Source: Candidatus Atribacter alterifermentans (GTDB taxonomy: Bacteria > Atribacterota > Atribacteria > Atribacterales > Atribacteraceae). From it: a stretch of DNA of 13,370 nt. Positions 7,759 through 13,370 of this stretch are shown here, in pieces. Location: positions 1 to 13,370 of the forward strand of contig JAAYUP010000105.1 of assembly GCA_012517635.1 (NCBI GenBank), written 5' to 3'. Each line of letters starts with the position of its first letter. Positions within the stretch are counted from its first letter, which is position 1. A program made the translations under genes and the position numbers. The notes below the pieces were generated by a model. It was not told the DNA's origin. It did no database searches and was given only the letters and a program-made list of their open reading frames with translations.

Positions 7759-9487
7759 ATATTGTCACCCCTTCTCCAAATTGGGACTGATATATCTCTT
7801 GATAGATAGAATTGTTCTTCATGAGCTGGGAATGATTTCCTTGACCAACAATCCGCCCATTGTCCAAAAGTAAAATACAATCAACGTCGAAAACCGTACT
7901 AATTCTCTGGGCAACGATAAAAATGGTTGTATCAACCAGAGTCTCTTTTAAAGCTGAAAGAATCTTTTTTTCCGTTGCTAAATCGACTGCGCTAGTACTG
8001 TCATCAAGAATTAAAATAGCTGGCTTCTTTATAATGGCTCGGGCAATTGCAATTCTTTGTTTTTGACCACCAGAGAGGTTCGTTCCTCCTTGACTAATTG
8101 GCGTATCATAACCCTCAGGAAATTGACTGATAAACTGATCGGCTTGAGCTATTTTTGCAGCAGCAATAACATCTTGATCGGTTGCCCGGGGATTGCCCCA
8201 TTTAATATTTTCTTTTATTGTTCCGGAAAAAAGGACGGTATCTTGGGGTACCATACCAATTGACGATCGTAAAGTTGTAAAATCGAAAGTACGAACATCT
8301 CTTCCATCAACCTTGACTCTCCCCTGGTTCACATCATAGAGTCGTGGAATTAAATTCATTAAGGTTGATTTCCCTGATCCCGTTCTACCTAATATAGCAA
8401 CGATTTCCCCTGGTTGAGCAACAAAGGAAATATCTTTCAAAGCCGGTTCGTTTCCATCTTTTCCATATTGAAAGGTAACCTTTTCAAATTCAACCATTCC
8501 CTTTTTTAATGGAGCTTGGTCGGGTTGAGAAGGGTCCTGAATCTGGGTAACAATGGATAAAACCTCATAAATACGTTCTGCAGATGCATTTGCCCTGGTT
8601 ATGAATATAAATATAGCACTCACCATCATCAGGGAAAAAAGAATTTGCATAAAGTAATTAATAAATGCCATGATTTCTCCAACTTTCATTGTTCCTCCAC
8701 TGACTTGTATACCACCAAACCAAATCACCGCTACCAAGCTCAAATTCATGATTAACATCATAACTGGCATTATTGAAATAACCAGTTTAAAAGCTTTTAT
8801 AATGGTATTCATTAATTCGCTATTGGCAACTGAAAACCGTTTTTTTTCATAAGCTGAACGGTTAAATACTTTTATTAAACGAATACCCGATAGGTTTTCT
8901 CGCATTACTGCATTTACTCGATCCAACTTCTGCTGAACCATAGAAAATAAGGGAAAGCTTTTTTGAATTACAAAAAATAAAATGAGTAAAAGAGTGGGCA
9001 CCGATACGAAAAGAATCATTGCTAACCGAGAGTTTATAGAGATAGCCATAATAATGCCCCCAATTCCTAAAAGTGGGGCTCTTACCATGATGCGTAATGA
9101 CATGAGGACTAACATCTGAACTTGGGAAATATCATTAGTTAAACGAGTAATAAGGGTAGATATTTTAAAATTTTCTAGGTCAACATAAGAAAAACTTTGG
9201 ACTTTTTTGAAGAGATCGGATCGAAGGTCGGTCCCAAAACTCTGACTGGCAATACTGGCTGCAACTGTACAGCCTACACCTCCCAACATGCCAATGAGGG
9301 CTATGCCAATCATTAAAAGACCGGTTCTCATTATAAAGGTTAAATCCTGACGAGCAATCCCTATATCTACAATTTTCGCCAATAAGGTCGGTTGAAGAAG
9401 ATCGACGATGACTTCGACGACCATTAAGAGTGGGGCTAAAACCACATATTTCCAATATGGCTTTAAATAAGCAAGGAGTTTTCTCAA
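7751..9487 (-). CDS. Heterodimeric ABC exporter, degenerate-site subunit (TM287/BmrC-like)
   Basis: This 578-residue half-transporter is the first gene of the exporter operon. I chose TTG at 9487 as start because GGAGGT lies 6 nt upstream and the protein then begins MRKLLAYLKPYW, the usual N-terminus of this family; an in-frame TTG at 9538 would add 17 atypical residues. Hydrophobic helices lie between about 13 and 300. Walker A is GRTGSGKST (367-375), Q-loop Gln415, and the signature is canonical LSGGQ (471-475). Walker B reads ILILDD, so the catalytic Glu is Asp (496), and the switch His is Gln (527, in AQR). These two substitutions are the hallmark of the non-hydrolysing site in TM287-type subunits. 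Its intact signature would complete the active site formed with the Walker motifs of the partner. Confidence 0.95.
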   Translation of the reverse strand: MRKLLAYLKPYWKYVVLAPLLMVVEVIVDLLQPTLLAKIVDIGIARQDLTFIMRTGLLMIGIALIGMLGGVGCTVAASIASQSFGTDLRSDLFKKVQSFSYVDLENFKISTLITRLTNDISQVQMLVLMSLRIMVRAPLLGIGGIIMAISINSRLAMILFVSVPTLLLILFFVIQKSFPLFSMVQQKLDRVNAVMRENLSGIRLIKVFNRSAYEKKRFSVANSELMNTIIKAFKLVISIMPVMMLIMNLSLVAVIWFGGIQVSGGTMKVGEIMAFINYFMQILFSLMMVSAIFIFITRANASAERIYEVLSIVTQIQDPSQPDQAPLKKGMVEFEKVTFQYGKDGNEPALKDISFVAQPGEIVAILGRTGSGKSTLMNLIPRLYDVNQGRVKVDGRDVRTFDFTTLRSSIGMVPQDTVLFSGTIKENIKWGNPRATDQDVIAAAKIAQADQFISQFPEGYDTPISQGGTNLSGGQKQRIAIARAIIKKPAILILDDSTSAVDLATEKKILSALKETLVDTTIFIVAQRISTVFDVDCILLLDNGRIVGQGNHSQLMKNNSIYQEIYQSQFGEGVTIYD

Positions 9488-9493
9488 TATATT

Positions 9494-9499
9494 ACCTCC
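9494..9499 (-). promoter_or_regulatory. Ribosome-binding site deciding the exporter start
   Basis: The minus strand reads GGAGGT followed by a 6-base spacer and then TTG. This is the best Shine-Dalgarno match in the area. It lies inside the longer open frame that begins at 9538, which argues that the longer start is not used. Confidence 0.75.
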
Positions 9500-9572
9500 G
9501 AAGAGAACGAATAATGACCCTGTTTGTTTTGCTCCCAATTATTCATTAGACAAGAAACAATACTAACGAAAA

Positions 9573-9602
9573 AGCATAACCTCAGTAAAGGATTTGTGTC
9601 AA
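9573..9602 (-). promoter_or_regulatory. Sigma-70-type promoter of the exporter operon
   Basis: A perfect TTGACA (9602-9597) is followed, after 18 bases, by TATGCT (9578-9573), matching four of six -10 positions. Transcription would start near 9566, leaving a leader of roughly 80 nt before the TTG at 9487. No stronger promoter was seen in this gap. Confidence 0.55.
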
Positions 9603-9623
9603 TAATCTGATCGAAATGAATTG

Positions 9624-9646
9624 CTCGAATTTTTGCTTAAATCGAG
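9624..9646. repeat. Inverted repeat upstream of the exporter promoter
   Basis: CTCG-A-ATTT (9624-9632) pairs with AAATCGAG (9639-9646), with one bulged base. Further TCGA-containing words lie at 9611 and in both arms. It sits about 22 bases upstream of the -35 box, where an operator for an exporter regulator could be, but no regulator gene is visible in the window. Confidence 0.3.
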
Positions 9647-9717
9647 TATTGATGAGAAAAACCTGAAGAAAGAGCGGCTGGTTTCCCTATCTTTCACCGA
9701 TTTACGGTATAGATTTA

Positions 9718-11250
9718 CTATAAATCACGACCATCCATCGCCATTTTTTTCTTCCTAAATAAAGGCTTTAGGGTGGGATACAGTTTTATATAAAATTGAA
9801 ATAAGTTTCGATATATCTCTCGGTTCTTTTCGTGTGGGTGAAATTGTCGACCTTGAGCCCATAAAGGTTCCATATCGGAAAAACTTCTTTTTATCTTCAT
9901 CCCTACCAAAGCACAAAGCGCAGCACCGAAACAAGGACCCATAGAGCTTCCGGTGGGGACAGTTACTTCACAACCGCATACATCAGCTATCATTTGACTC
10001 CATACCTTGCTTTGGCTTCCACCACCTATTACCACCATTTCCTTCATTATGGTCGGATCCATTGTTAATTCAAGAGCCTGCCGAATTCCAAATGTTACTC
10101 CTTCTAAAGTTGCTCGGACCATGTCAAGATCAGTTGTTTGGTCAGTAAGACCAAAAAATACACCAGTTGCATTTGGATCTCGATAGGGACATCGTTCTCC
10201 AACCAAGTAGGGTAAAAAAAATAAACCATTCGATCCGCACGGAATGGTAGAAAGAAGGTCTTCTATCTCATAATATTTCTTTTTCTTGTCCCCTAATAGA
10301 ATCTTTAAAATCCACTCATAGGCACGACCAGCATTGAGTAACGGTGCAATATATAAATATTGGTGTAAATCTGGACCGCTGAGAACAAAAAGTCCTTCAG
10401 ATTGGGGGATAGAGAATTCGGATTTGACGGTCGCGACCCACCCGGTAGTCCCCAAGTAGCAATGTGAATGGTCAAGATCGGCCACTCCGGATCCTATCTG
10501 GGATGCGCCGGCATCCCCTAATCCACAAAAAACCGGACACCCAGCAATAATTCCGGTTTGCATTGATGCGTTGTGACTGACGACACCCACCTGCTCCGTT
10601 GCTGGTAAAATAGGCGGGAAAAGTAAACTTCGTAACCCAATCTCTTTCATGATTGACTCTTCCCACTGTTGGGAAAGAATATTCATGGAACCGGTTGTAG
10701 AAGCATTGGTCGGGTCGGTTCCATGGTGGTCGGTAAAACGATAAATAATATAATCCTTGGCACCACTCACCACTGTTTCGGCTGAATGATACCATTCTGG
10801 ATGATTCCTCTTTATCCAGAGTAATTTTGCTATAGTCGTAGCCTGGTCAATACGATTCCCACAAAGCTGCTGGATTCGTTTTTTCCCTACTCTTTGATTA
10901 ATCAAATCGGCTTCATAAGTTGCCCGAGAATCGGAATAGAGTAATGCTCGATGAAGAGGATTCCCAGATTGATCAAGAAGCAAGCAGTTTTCCATTTGGC
11001 CACTTAAACCGATGGCCATTATTTGTTGAGGACTCAAGTTTTTTTTCCAAAAAGTATCCAACCCTCGAATGACCGCCTTCCACCAATCCTCAGGATCTTG
11101 TTCAATCCACCCTGGATGGGGATGATAAGTTGGATATTTTTCTCTCGTCGAAAGGATTTCATTCCCTTCAAAATCATAAAAAGCCATTTTCATCCCGCTA
11201 GTCCAAACATCAATTCCAAGAACCACGGGGTTTTTTTTGTTTGGTTGCAT
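9718..11250 (-). CDS. FGGY-family carbohydrate kinase, xylulokinase-like
   Basis: This 510-residue protein has the usual length of FGGY kinases, which phosphorylate a cytoplasmic sugar or polyol with ATP. Visible motifs are HPGWIEQDPEDWW (45-57), GLSGQMEN (81-88), YSDSRA (105-110), the catalytic-base region GLGDAGASQIGSG with Asp246, GERCPYRDPNATG (351-363) and the ADP-binding GGGSQSKVWSQMIADV (409-424). The overall pattern is closest to xylulokinases. Two departures argue against assuming D-xylulose: the phosphate motif is DVWTS rather than DxGTS (Trp16), and QMEN replaces the QMHG of classical xylulokinases. The ATG at 11250 is preceded by GGTGAT. The importer genes lie upstream in the same direction after 264 nt, suggesting the kinase acts on the imported substrate. 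Family assignment is firm; substrate is open. Confidence 0.9.
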   Translation of the reverse strand: MQPNKKNPVVLGIDVWTSGMKMAFYDFEGNEILSTREKYPTYHPHPGWIEQDPEDWWKAVIRGLDTFWKKNLSPQQIMAIGLSGQMENCLLLDQSGNPLHRALLYSDSRATYEADLINQRVGKKRIQQLCGNRIDQATTIAKLLWIKRNHPEWYHSAETVVSGAKDYIIYRFTDHHGTDPTNASTTGSMNILSQQWEESIMKEIGLRSLLFPPILPATEQVGVVSHNASMQTGIIAGCPVFCGLGDAGASQIGSGVADLDHSHCYLGTTGWVATVKSEFSIPQSEGLFVLSGPDLHQYLYIAPLLNAGRAYEWILKILLGDKKKKYYEIEDLLSTIPCGSNGLFFLPYLVGERCPYRDPNATGVFFGLTDQTTDLDMVRATLEGVTFGIRQALELTMDPTIMKEMVVIGGGSQSKVWSQMIADVCGCEVTVPTGSSMGPCFGAALCALVGMKIKRSFSDMEPLWAQGRQFHPHEKNREIYRNLFQFYIKLYPTLKPLFRKKKMAMDGRDL

Positions 11251-11358
11251 GGCATCACCATCTCTCTAATTCACTGAATAAATAAAGCATTTTTTGTTAA
11301 TAAAAAAAATTTTAAAAAAAAGATAAACCCTTATTGGCTTTTACAGGATAGGCCTTCA

Positions 11359-11373
11359 TGCTGCTATGCAGCA
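11359..11373. repeat. Short perfect hairpin TGCTGC/GCAGCA
   Basis: TGCTGC (11359-11364) and GCAGCA (11368-11373) are exact reverse complements around a TAT loop. No T-run follows directly on either strand, so it is not a standard terminator. It lies about 110 bases upstream of the kinase start. Confidence 0.45.
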
Positions 11374-11398
11374 CCAGATGAGGATGAAAATGCCTTCC

Positions 11399-11432
11399 CC
11401 CTCACCTATACCTCTCCCACCAGGGGCGAGGG
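11399..11432 (+). repeat. Dispersed palindromic repeat, copy 2
   Basis: This G/C-rich segment in an AT-rich spacer reads CCCTCACCTATACC, then TCTCCCACCAGGGGCGAGGG. Outer CCTC/GAGG and inner CCC/GGG arms pair into an imperfect hairpin. It aligns with the minus-strand reading of 5586-5620. It resembles the short palindromic C-rich repeats scattered between genes in many bacterial genomes. Confidence 0.5.
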
Positions 11433-11463
11433 AAAAATTTAAGAAGGTGATAACGGGAGTAGC

Positions 11464-11480
11464 GGTTCACGGTTCACGGT
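11464..11480. repeat. Heptamer tandem repeat GGTTCAC
   Basis: GGTTCAC occurs twice in tandem plus a partial third unit (GGT), followed by ATTTACGGG. It lies 35 bases past the permease stop. A related word occurs just past the kinase stop near 9693-9710. Confidence 0.5.
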
Positions 11481-11514
11481 ATTTACGGGATAGAGCATCA
11501 TACCCCACAACGTC

Positions 11515-12450
11515 TTATCCTCTCCAATCATCGATATGTTGCAATATGACTGCAAGAATAACAATCATTCCGGTTACGATATCTTGGAGAAAATAGGGAA
11601 CCTGCAGCATGGTCAATCCGTTCGCAACGACCCCGATGAGGAGGCTCCCAACGAAGGTACCCCAAATATTAGGAATACCAGCCTTAAATGCTGTCATTCC
11701 TAAAAAAACAGCAGCATACGCCTGAAGAAGCATTCCGCTTCCCGCGGTTGGATGGGCAGAACCAAGCCGAGACGCCAAAATAATTCCGGTGAAAGCAGAT
11801 AAAAGTGAAGCGAGTCCGAAAGCATAGGTTTTATCACGACTCACATGAACGCCACTCAATCGGGACGCAACCGGGTTCCCTCCAATTGCGTATAATCGGC
11901 GACCGAATTCCGTCCAGCTAAAGATAAACCAGAAAAAAACTACCACTGCAATCATGAGAATGGTTGGAACCGGAATAAAGCCGACTTTCCCCTGACCAAG
12001 CCACAGAAAAGAATCGGGTATGCCACCAAAAATGGTTGCTCCTCCGGTATACCAAAAGGTAATTCCTCCTAACACTGTTCCTGTTGACAGAGTTGCAATA
12101 AATGAAAATATCCGAAACCGGGTGATCAAATATCCGTTCCCCAACCCAAATAAAAATGACAACCCAATTGGAAGGAGCATTGAGAGAACGATATTTATTC
12201 CTTGAACGGCAAATCCAGCAGCTAAGACTCCACCGAAACTGGCCACTGCCCCGATAGAAAGGTCAAATTCAGCAACAACCATGGCAATAGTCGCCCCAAC
12301 CGAAATAATGGTAAGGAGTGAAATTTGACGAGTAATATTGACTAAATTGGCAAAGCTTGGGAAAACTTCTGGTTTTAAAATCGAGAAAATAACCACAACC
12401 ACAAATAAAGCAATAAGGGTCCCATATTGTCTTAAAATTCTATTGCTCAT
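11515..12450 (-). CDS. Sugar ABC importer permease, RbsC family
   Basis: This 311-residue, strongly hydrophobic inner-membrane protein has about eight predicted helices. It belongs to the BPD_transp_2 group that forms the channel for ribose, xylose, galactose and similar sugars. Diagnostic segments are DLSIG (63-67) after a conserved first half, NGYLITRFRIFSFIATL (105-121) and the cytoplasmic coupling loop RRLYAIGGNPVASRLSG (184-200), which contacts the ATPase. The usual Pro of the N-G-x(n)-P-x-F-I-x-T-L motif is not present. Its ATG overlaps the stop of the ATPase gene as ATGA, with AAGGA 6-7 bases upstream, so the two are translationally coupled. Sequence alone does not tell which sugar is carried; the downstream kinase hints at a pentose, ketose or polyol. 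Confidence 0.92.
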   Translation of the reverse strand: MSNRILRQYGTLIALFVVVVIFSILKPEVFPSFANLVNITRQISLLTIISVGATIAMVVAEFDLSIGAVASFGGVLAAGFAVQGINIVLSMLLPIGLSFLFGLGNGYLITRFRIFSFIATLSTGTVLGGITFWYTGGATIFGGIPDSFLWLGQGKVGFIPVPTILMIAVVVFFWFIFSWTEFGRRLYAIGGNPVASRLSGVHVSRDKTYAFGLASLLSAFTGIILASRLGSAHPTAGSGMLLQAYAAVFLGMTAFKAGIPNIWGTFVGSLLIGVVANGLTMLQVPYFLQDIVTGMIVILAVILQHIDDWRG

Positions 12451-13370
12451 TCTGATCCTTTCCTTAAACAGCTCAGAGATAAAATTTCAGTTTTGGTGAT
12501 ATTTTCATTCGGAAGGACATCAACAAGCTCTCCATGGTTCATGACTCCGATGCGATGGCTGATTGCTAATATTTCTTCAACGTCCGCCGAACAGACAATG
12601 ATTCCCGTTCCCTGTCGGGCAAGATCATAGAGAAAACGGTAAATTTCTCTCCTCGAAACCACATCAACTCCAAGTGTTGGTTCATTACACAATAAGACCT
12701 TGGCACCGTATCCAACCCACTTCGATAAGACGACCTTCTGCTGGTTTCCCCCACTCAGTGTGGCAACATTTTGTTCTCCTCCCGACGTTCTTATATTTAA
12801 GTTCGTTATCATTTCACTAACCAACTTATTTTCTTTTCTTCGATCGGGAATCGGAAAAAGCTGATTCTTTCGAAACCGCCATAACATAGGTAAGGTGATA
12901 TTTTCTCTCACATTGAAGGGCAAAATGAGACCTTGGAGCAATCGATCTCCAGGAACGAGCTGAATTCCATTGTGTATTGCCGATCGGGGGTTTTGTAATT
13001 TTACTTTTTCACCATCAATTAAAATGGTACCCGAATAAGGGGAATACATTCCAAACAAGGTTTCGACCAATTCTCCTTGCCCTGCACCAACCAATCCAAA
13101 TATTCCCAGTATTTCACCTTTTCTTAGAGAGAAATTGATATTTTTTATTTTTTTCCGCGGAACGGTGAGCGATTGAACCGATAAAACGGTTTGTGAAAAT
13201 TCAATTGGAGGAGGTGATAGGAATGTGCTTAAAACTGTTTCTCCAGCCATCAAAGTAACAATATCCGATTTTTTTGCTTCGTGAATGGGAATAGTTTTTA
13301 TAGCCTTTCCATTCCGTAACACGGTCACCGAATCAGCAACTTCAAATATTTCATCAATACGATGGGAAAC
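12447..13370 (-). CDS. Sugar ABC importer ATPase, RbsA/MglA/XylG family, truncated at window edge
   Basis: The frame is open to the right edge. The first residues, VSHRIDEIFEVADSV, are the His-switch end of a first ATPase domain, so the GTG at 13328 is not the start and about 200 N-terminal residues lie outside. Numbered from the edge, the visible 307 residues hold the end of domain 1 (1-45, with LMAGE linker) and a complete domain 2. Domain 2 has the Lys-less P-loop GLVGAGQGE (92-100) usual for this family, VPGDR near 139-143 where VPEDR or ISEDR is typical, signature LSGGNQQK (205-212) and Walker B VLLCNEPTLGVD (225-236). The Walker B Asp is Asn229 while the following Glu is kept. Such double-domain ATPases power import through an RbsC-type permease dimer. 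The binding-protein gene would be expected upstream, outside the window. Confidence 0.93.
   Translation of the reverse strand, partial: VSHRIDEIFEVADSVTVLRNGKAIKTIPIHEAKKSDIVTLMAGETVLSTFLSPPPIEFSQTVLSVQSLTVPRKKIKNINFSLRKGEILGIFGLVGAGQGELVETLFGMYSPYSGTILIDGEKVKLQNPRSAIHNGIQLVPGDRLLQGLILPFNVRENITLPMLWRFRKNQLFPIPDRRKENKLVSEMITNLNIRTSGGEQNVATLSGGNQQKVVLSKWVGYGAKVLLCNEPTLGVDVVSRREIYRFLYDLARQGTGIIVCSADVEEILAISHRIGVMNHGELVDVLPNENITKTEILSLSCLRKGSE

Larger units (their letters stand above)
11251..11514. other. Spacer between importer permease and kinase
   Basis: This 264-base gap holds, from left to right, the kinase ribosome-binding site (GGTGAT on the minus strand, 11259-11254), long A/T tracts (11289-11322) that may bend DNA, a short perfect hairpin, the palindromic repeat and a heptamer tandem repeat. 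The kinase probably has its own promoter in the A/T tracts, but low complexity prevents choosing -35 and -10 boxes. Confidence 0.45.

Noticed and set aside
9488..9717. Riboswitch or structured leader before the exporter operon
   Set aside because: The leader is about 80 bases and I see no recognisable riboswitch core, only a promoter and a small upstream inverted repeat.
10472..10795. Open frame of 107 codons on the minus strand
   Set aside because: It lies in another frame inside the FGGY kinase, whose own frame has clear family motifs throughout.
11289..11322. A/T tracts as an intrinsic terminator of the importer operon
   Set aside because: No stable stem lies directly before the T-runs on the minus strand; the tracts may instead be promoter-related or curved DNA.
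11464..11480. Possible CRISPR or larger tandem array at the GGTTCAC units
   Set aside because: Only two and a half units of 7 bases, with no spacers and no cas genes.
11365..11596. Short plus-strand open frame across the repeat spacer and permease end
   Set aside because: It is mostly the translation of the palindromic repeat and of the antisense of the permease; no ribosome-binding site is convincing.
13326..13328. GTG at 13328 as the start of the sugar ATPase
   Set aside because: Upstream codons in frame encode the conserved end of ATPase domain 1 (SHRIDEIFEVADSV), so the gene continues past the edge.

Overview
The window comes from an AT-rich bacterial chromosome (roughly 60% A+T by eye), with Shine-Dalgarno-led genes, some TTG starts and tightly overlapping operon genes. 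The asymmetric exporter pair, the RbsA/RbsC-type sugar importer and the very large repeat-built surface-type protein fit an anaerobic sugar-fermenting bacterium, for example from Atribacterota, Thermotogota or a related or Firmicutes-like lineage. That placement is inference; no rRNA or marker gene is present to test it.

Layout: (1) 2-5272, plus strand: the 3' part (1756 codons) of a giant multidomain protein whose start lies left of the window. It has an NHL-like beta-propeller, an Ig/Fn3-like domain, two calcium-binding-type Asp-rich repeats, a long unrecognised middle, a Gln/Thr-rich probably helical stretch and a small hydrophobic Gly/Ala-rich C-terminal module. (2) 5273-5880: a 608-base convergent intergenic region with a strong hairpin terminator that has T-rich flanks on both strands, a cluster of nested palindromes and an AT-rich tract. 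(3) 5881-9487, minus strand: a two-gene operon for a heterodimeric type IV ABC exporter of the TM287/288, BmrCD type, with one catalytic and one degenerate ATPase site, behind a recognisable sigma-70-type promoter. (4) 9718-11250, minus strand: an FGGY-family sugar kinase, xylulokinase-like but with an unusual Trp in the phosphate-binding motif. (5) 11251-11514: a spacer with a palindromic dispersed repeat related to one in region 2. (6) 11515-13370, minus strand: an RbsC-type sugar permease overlapping by 4 nt an RbsA-type ATPase that runs off the right edge.

The importer and kinase lie in the same direction and probably form a sugar or polyol uptake-and-phosphorylation unit; the periplasmic binding protein and any isomerase or dehydrogenase would lie outside the window. 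The exporter is an independent transcription unit. No CRISPR array, tRNA, rRNA, transposase or integrase was seen. The least explained element is the giant protein, particularly its middle and C-terminal parts.
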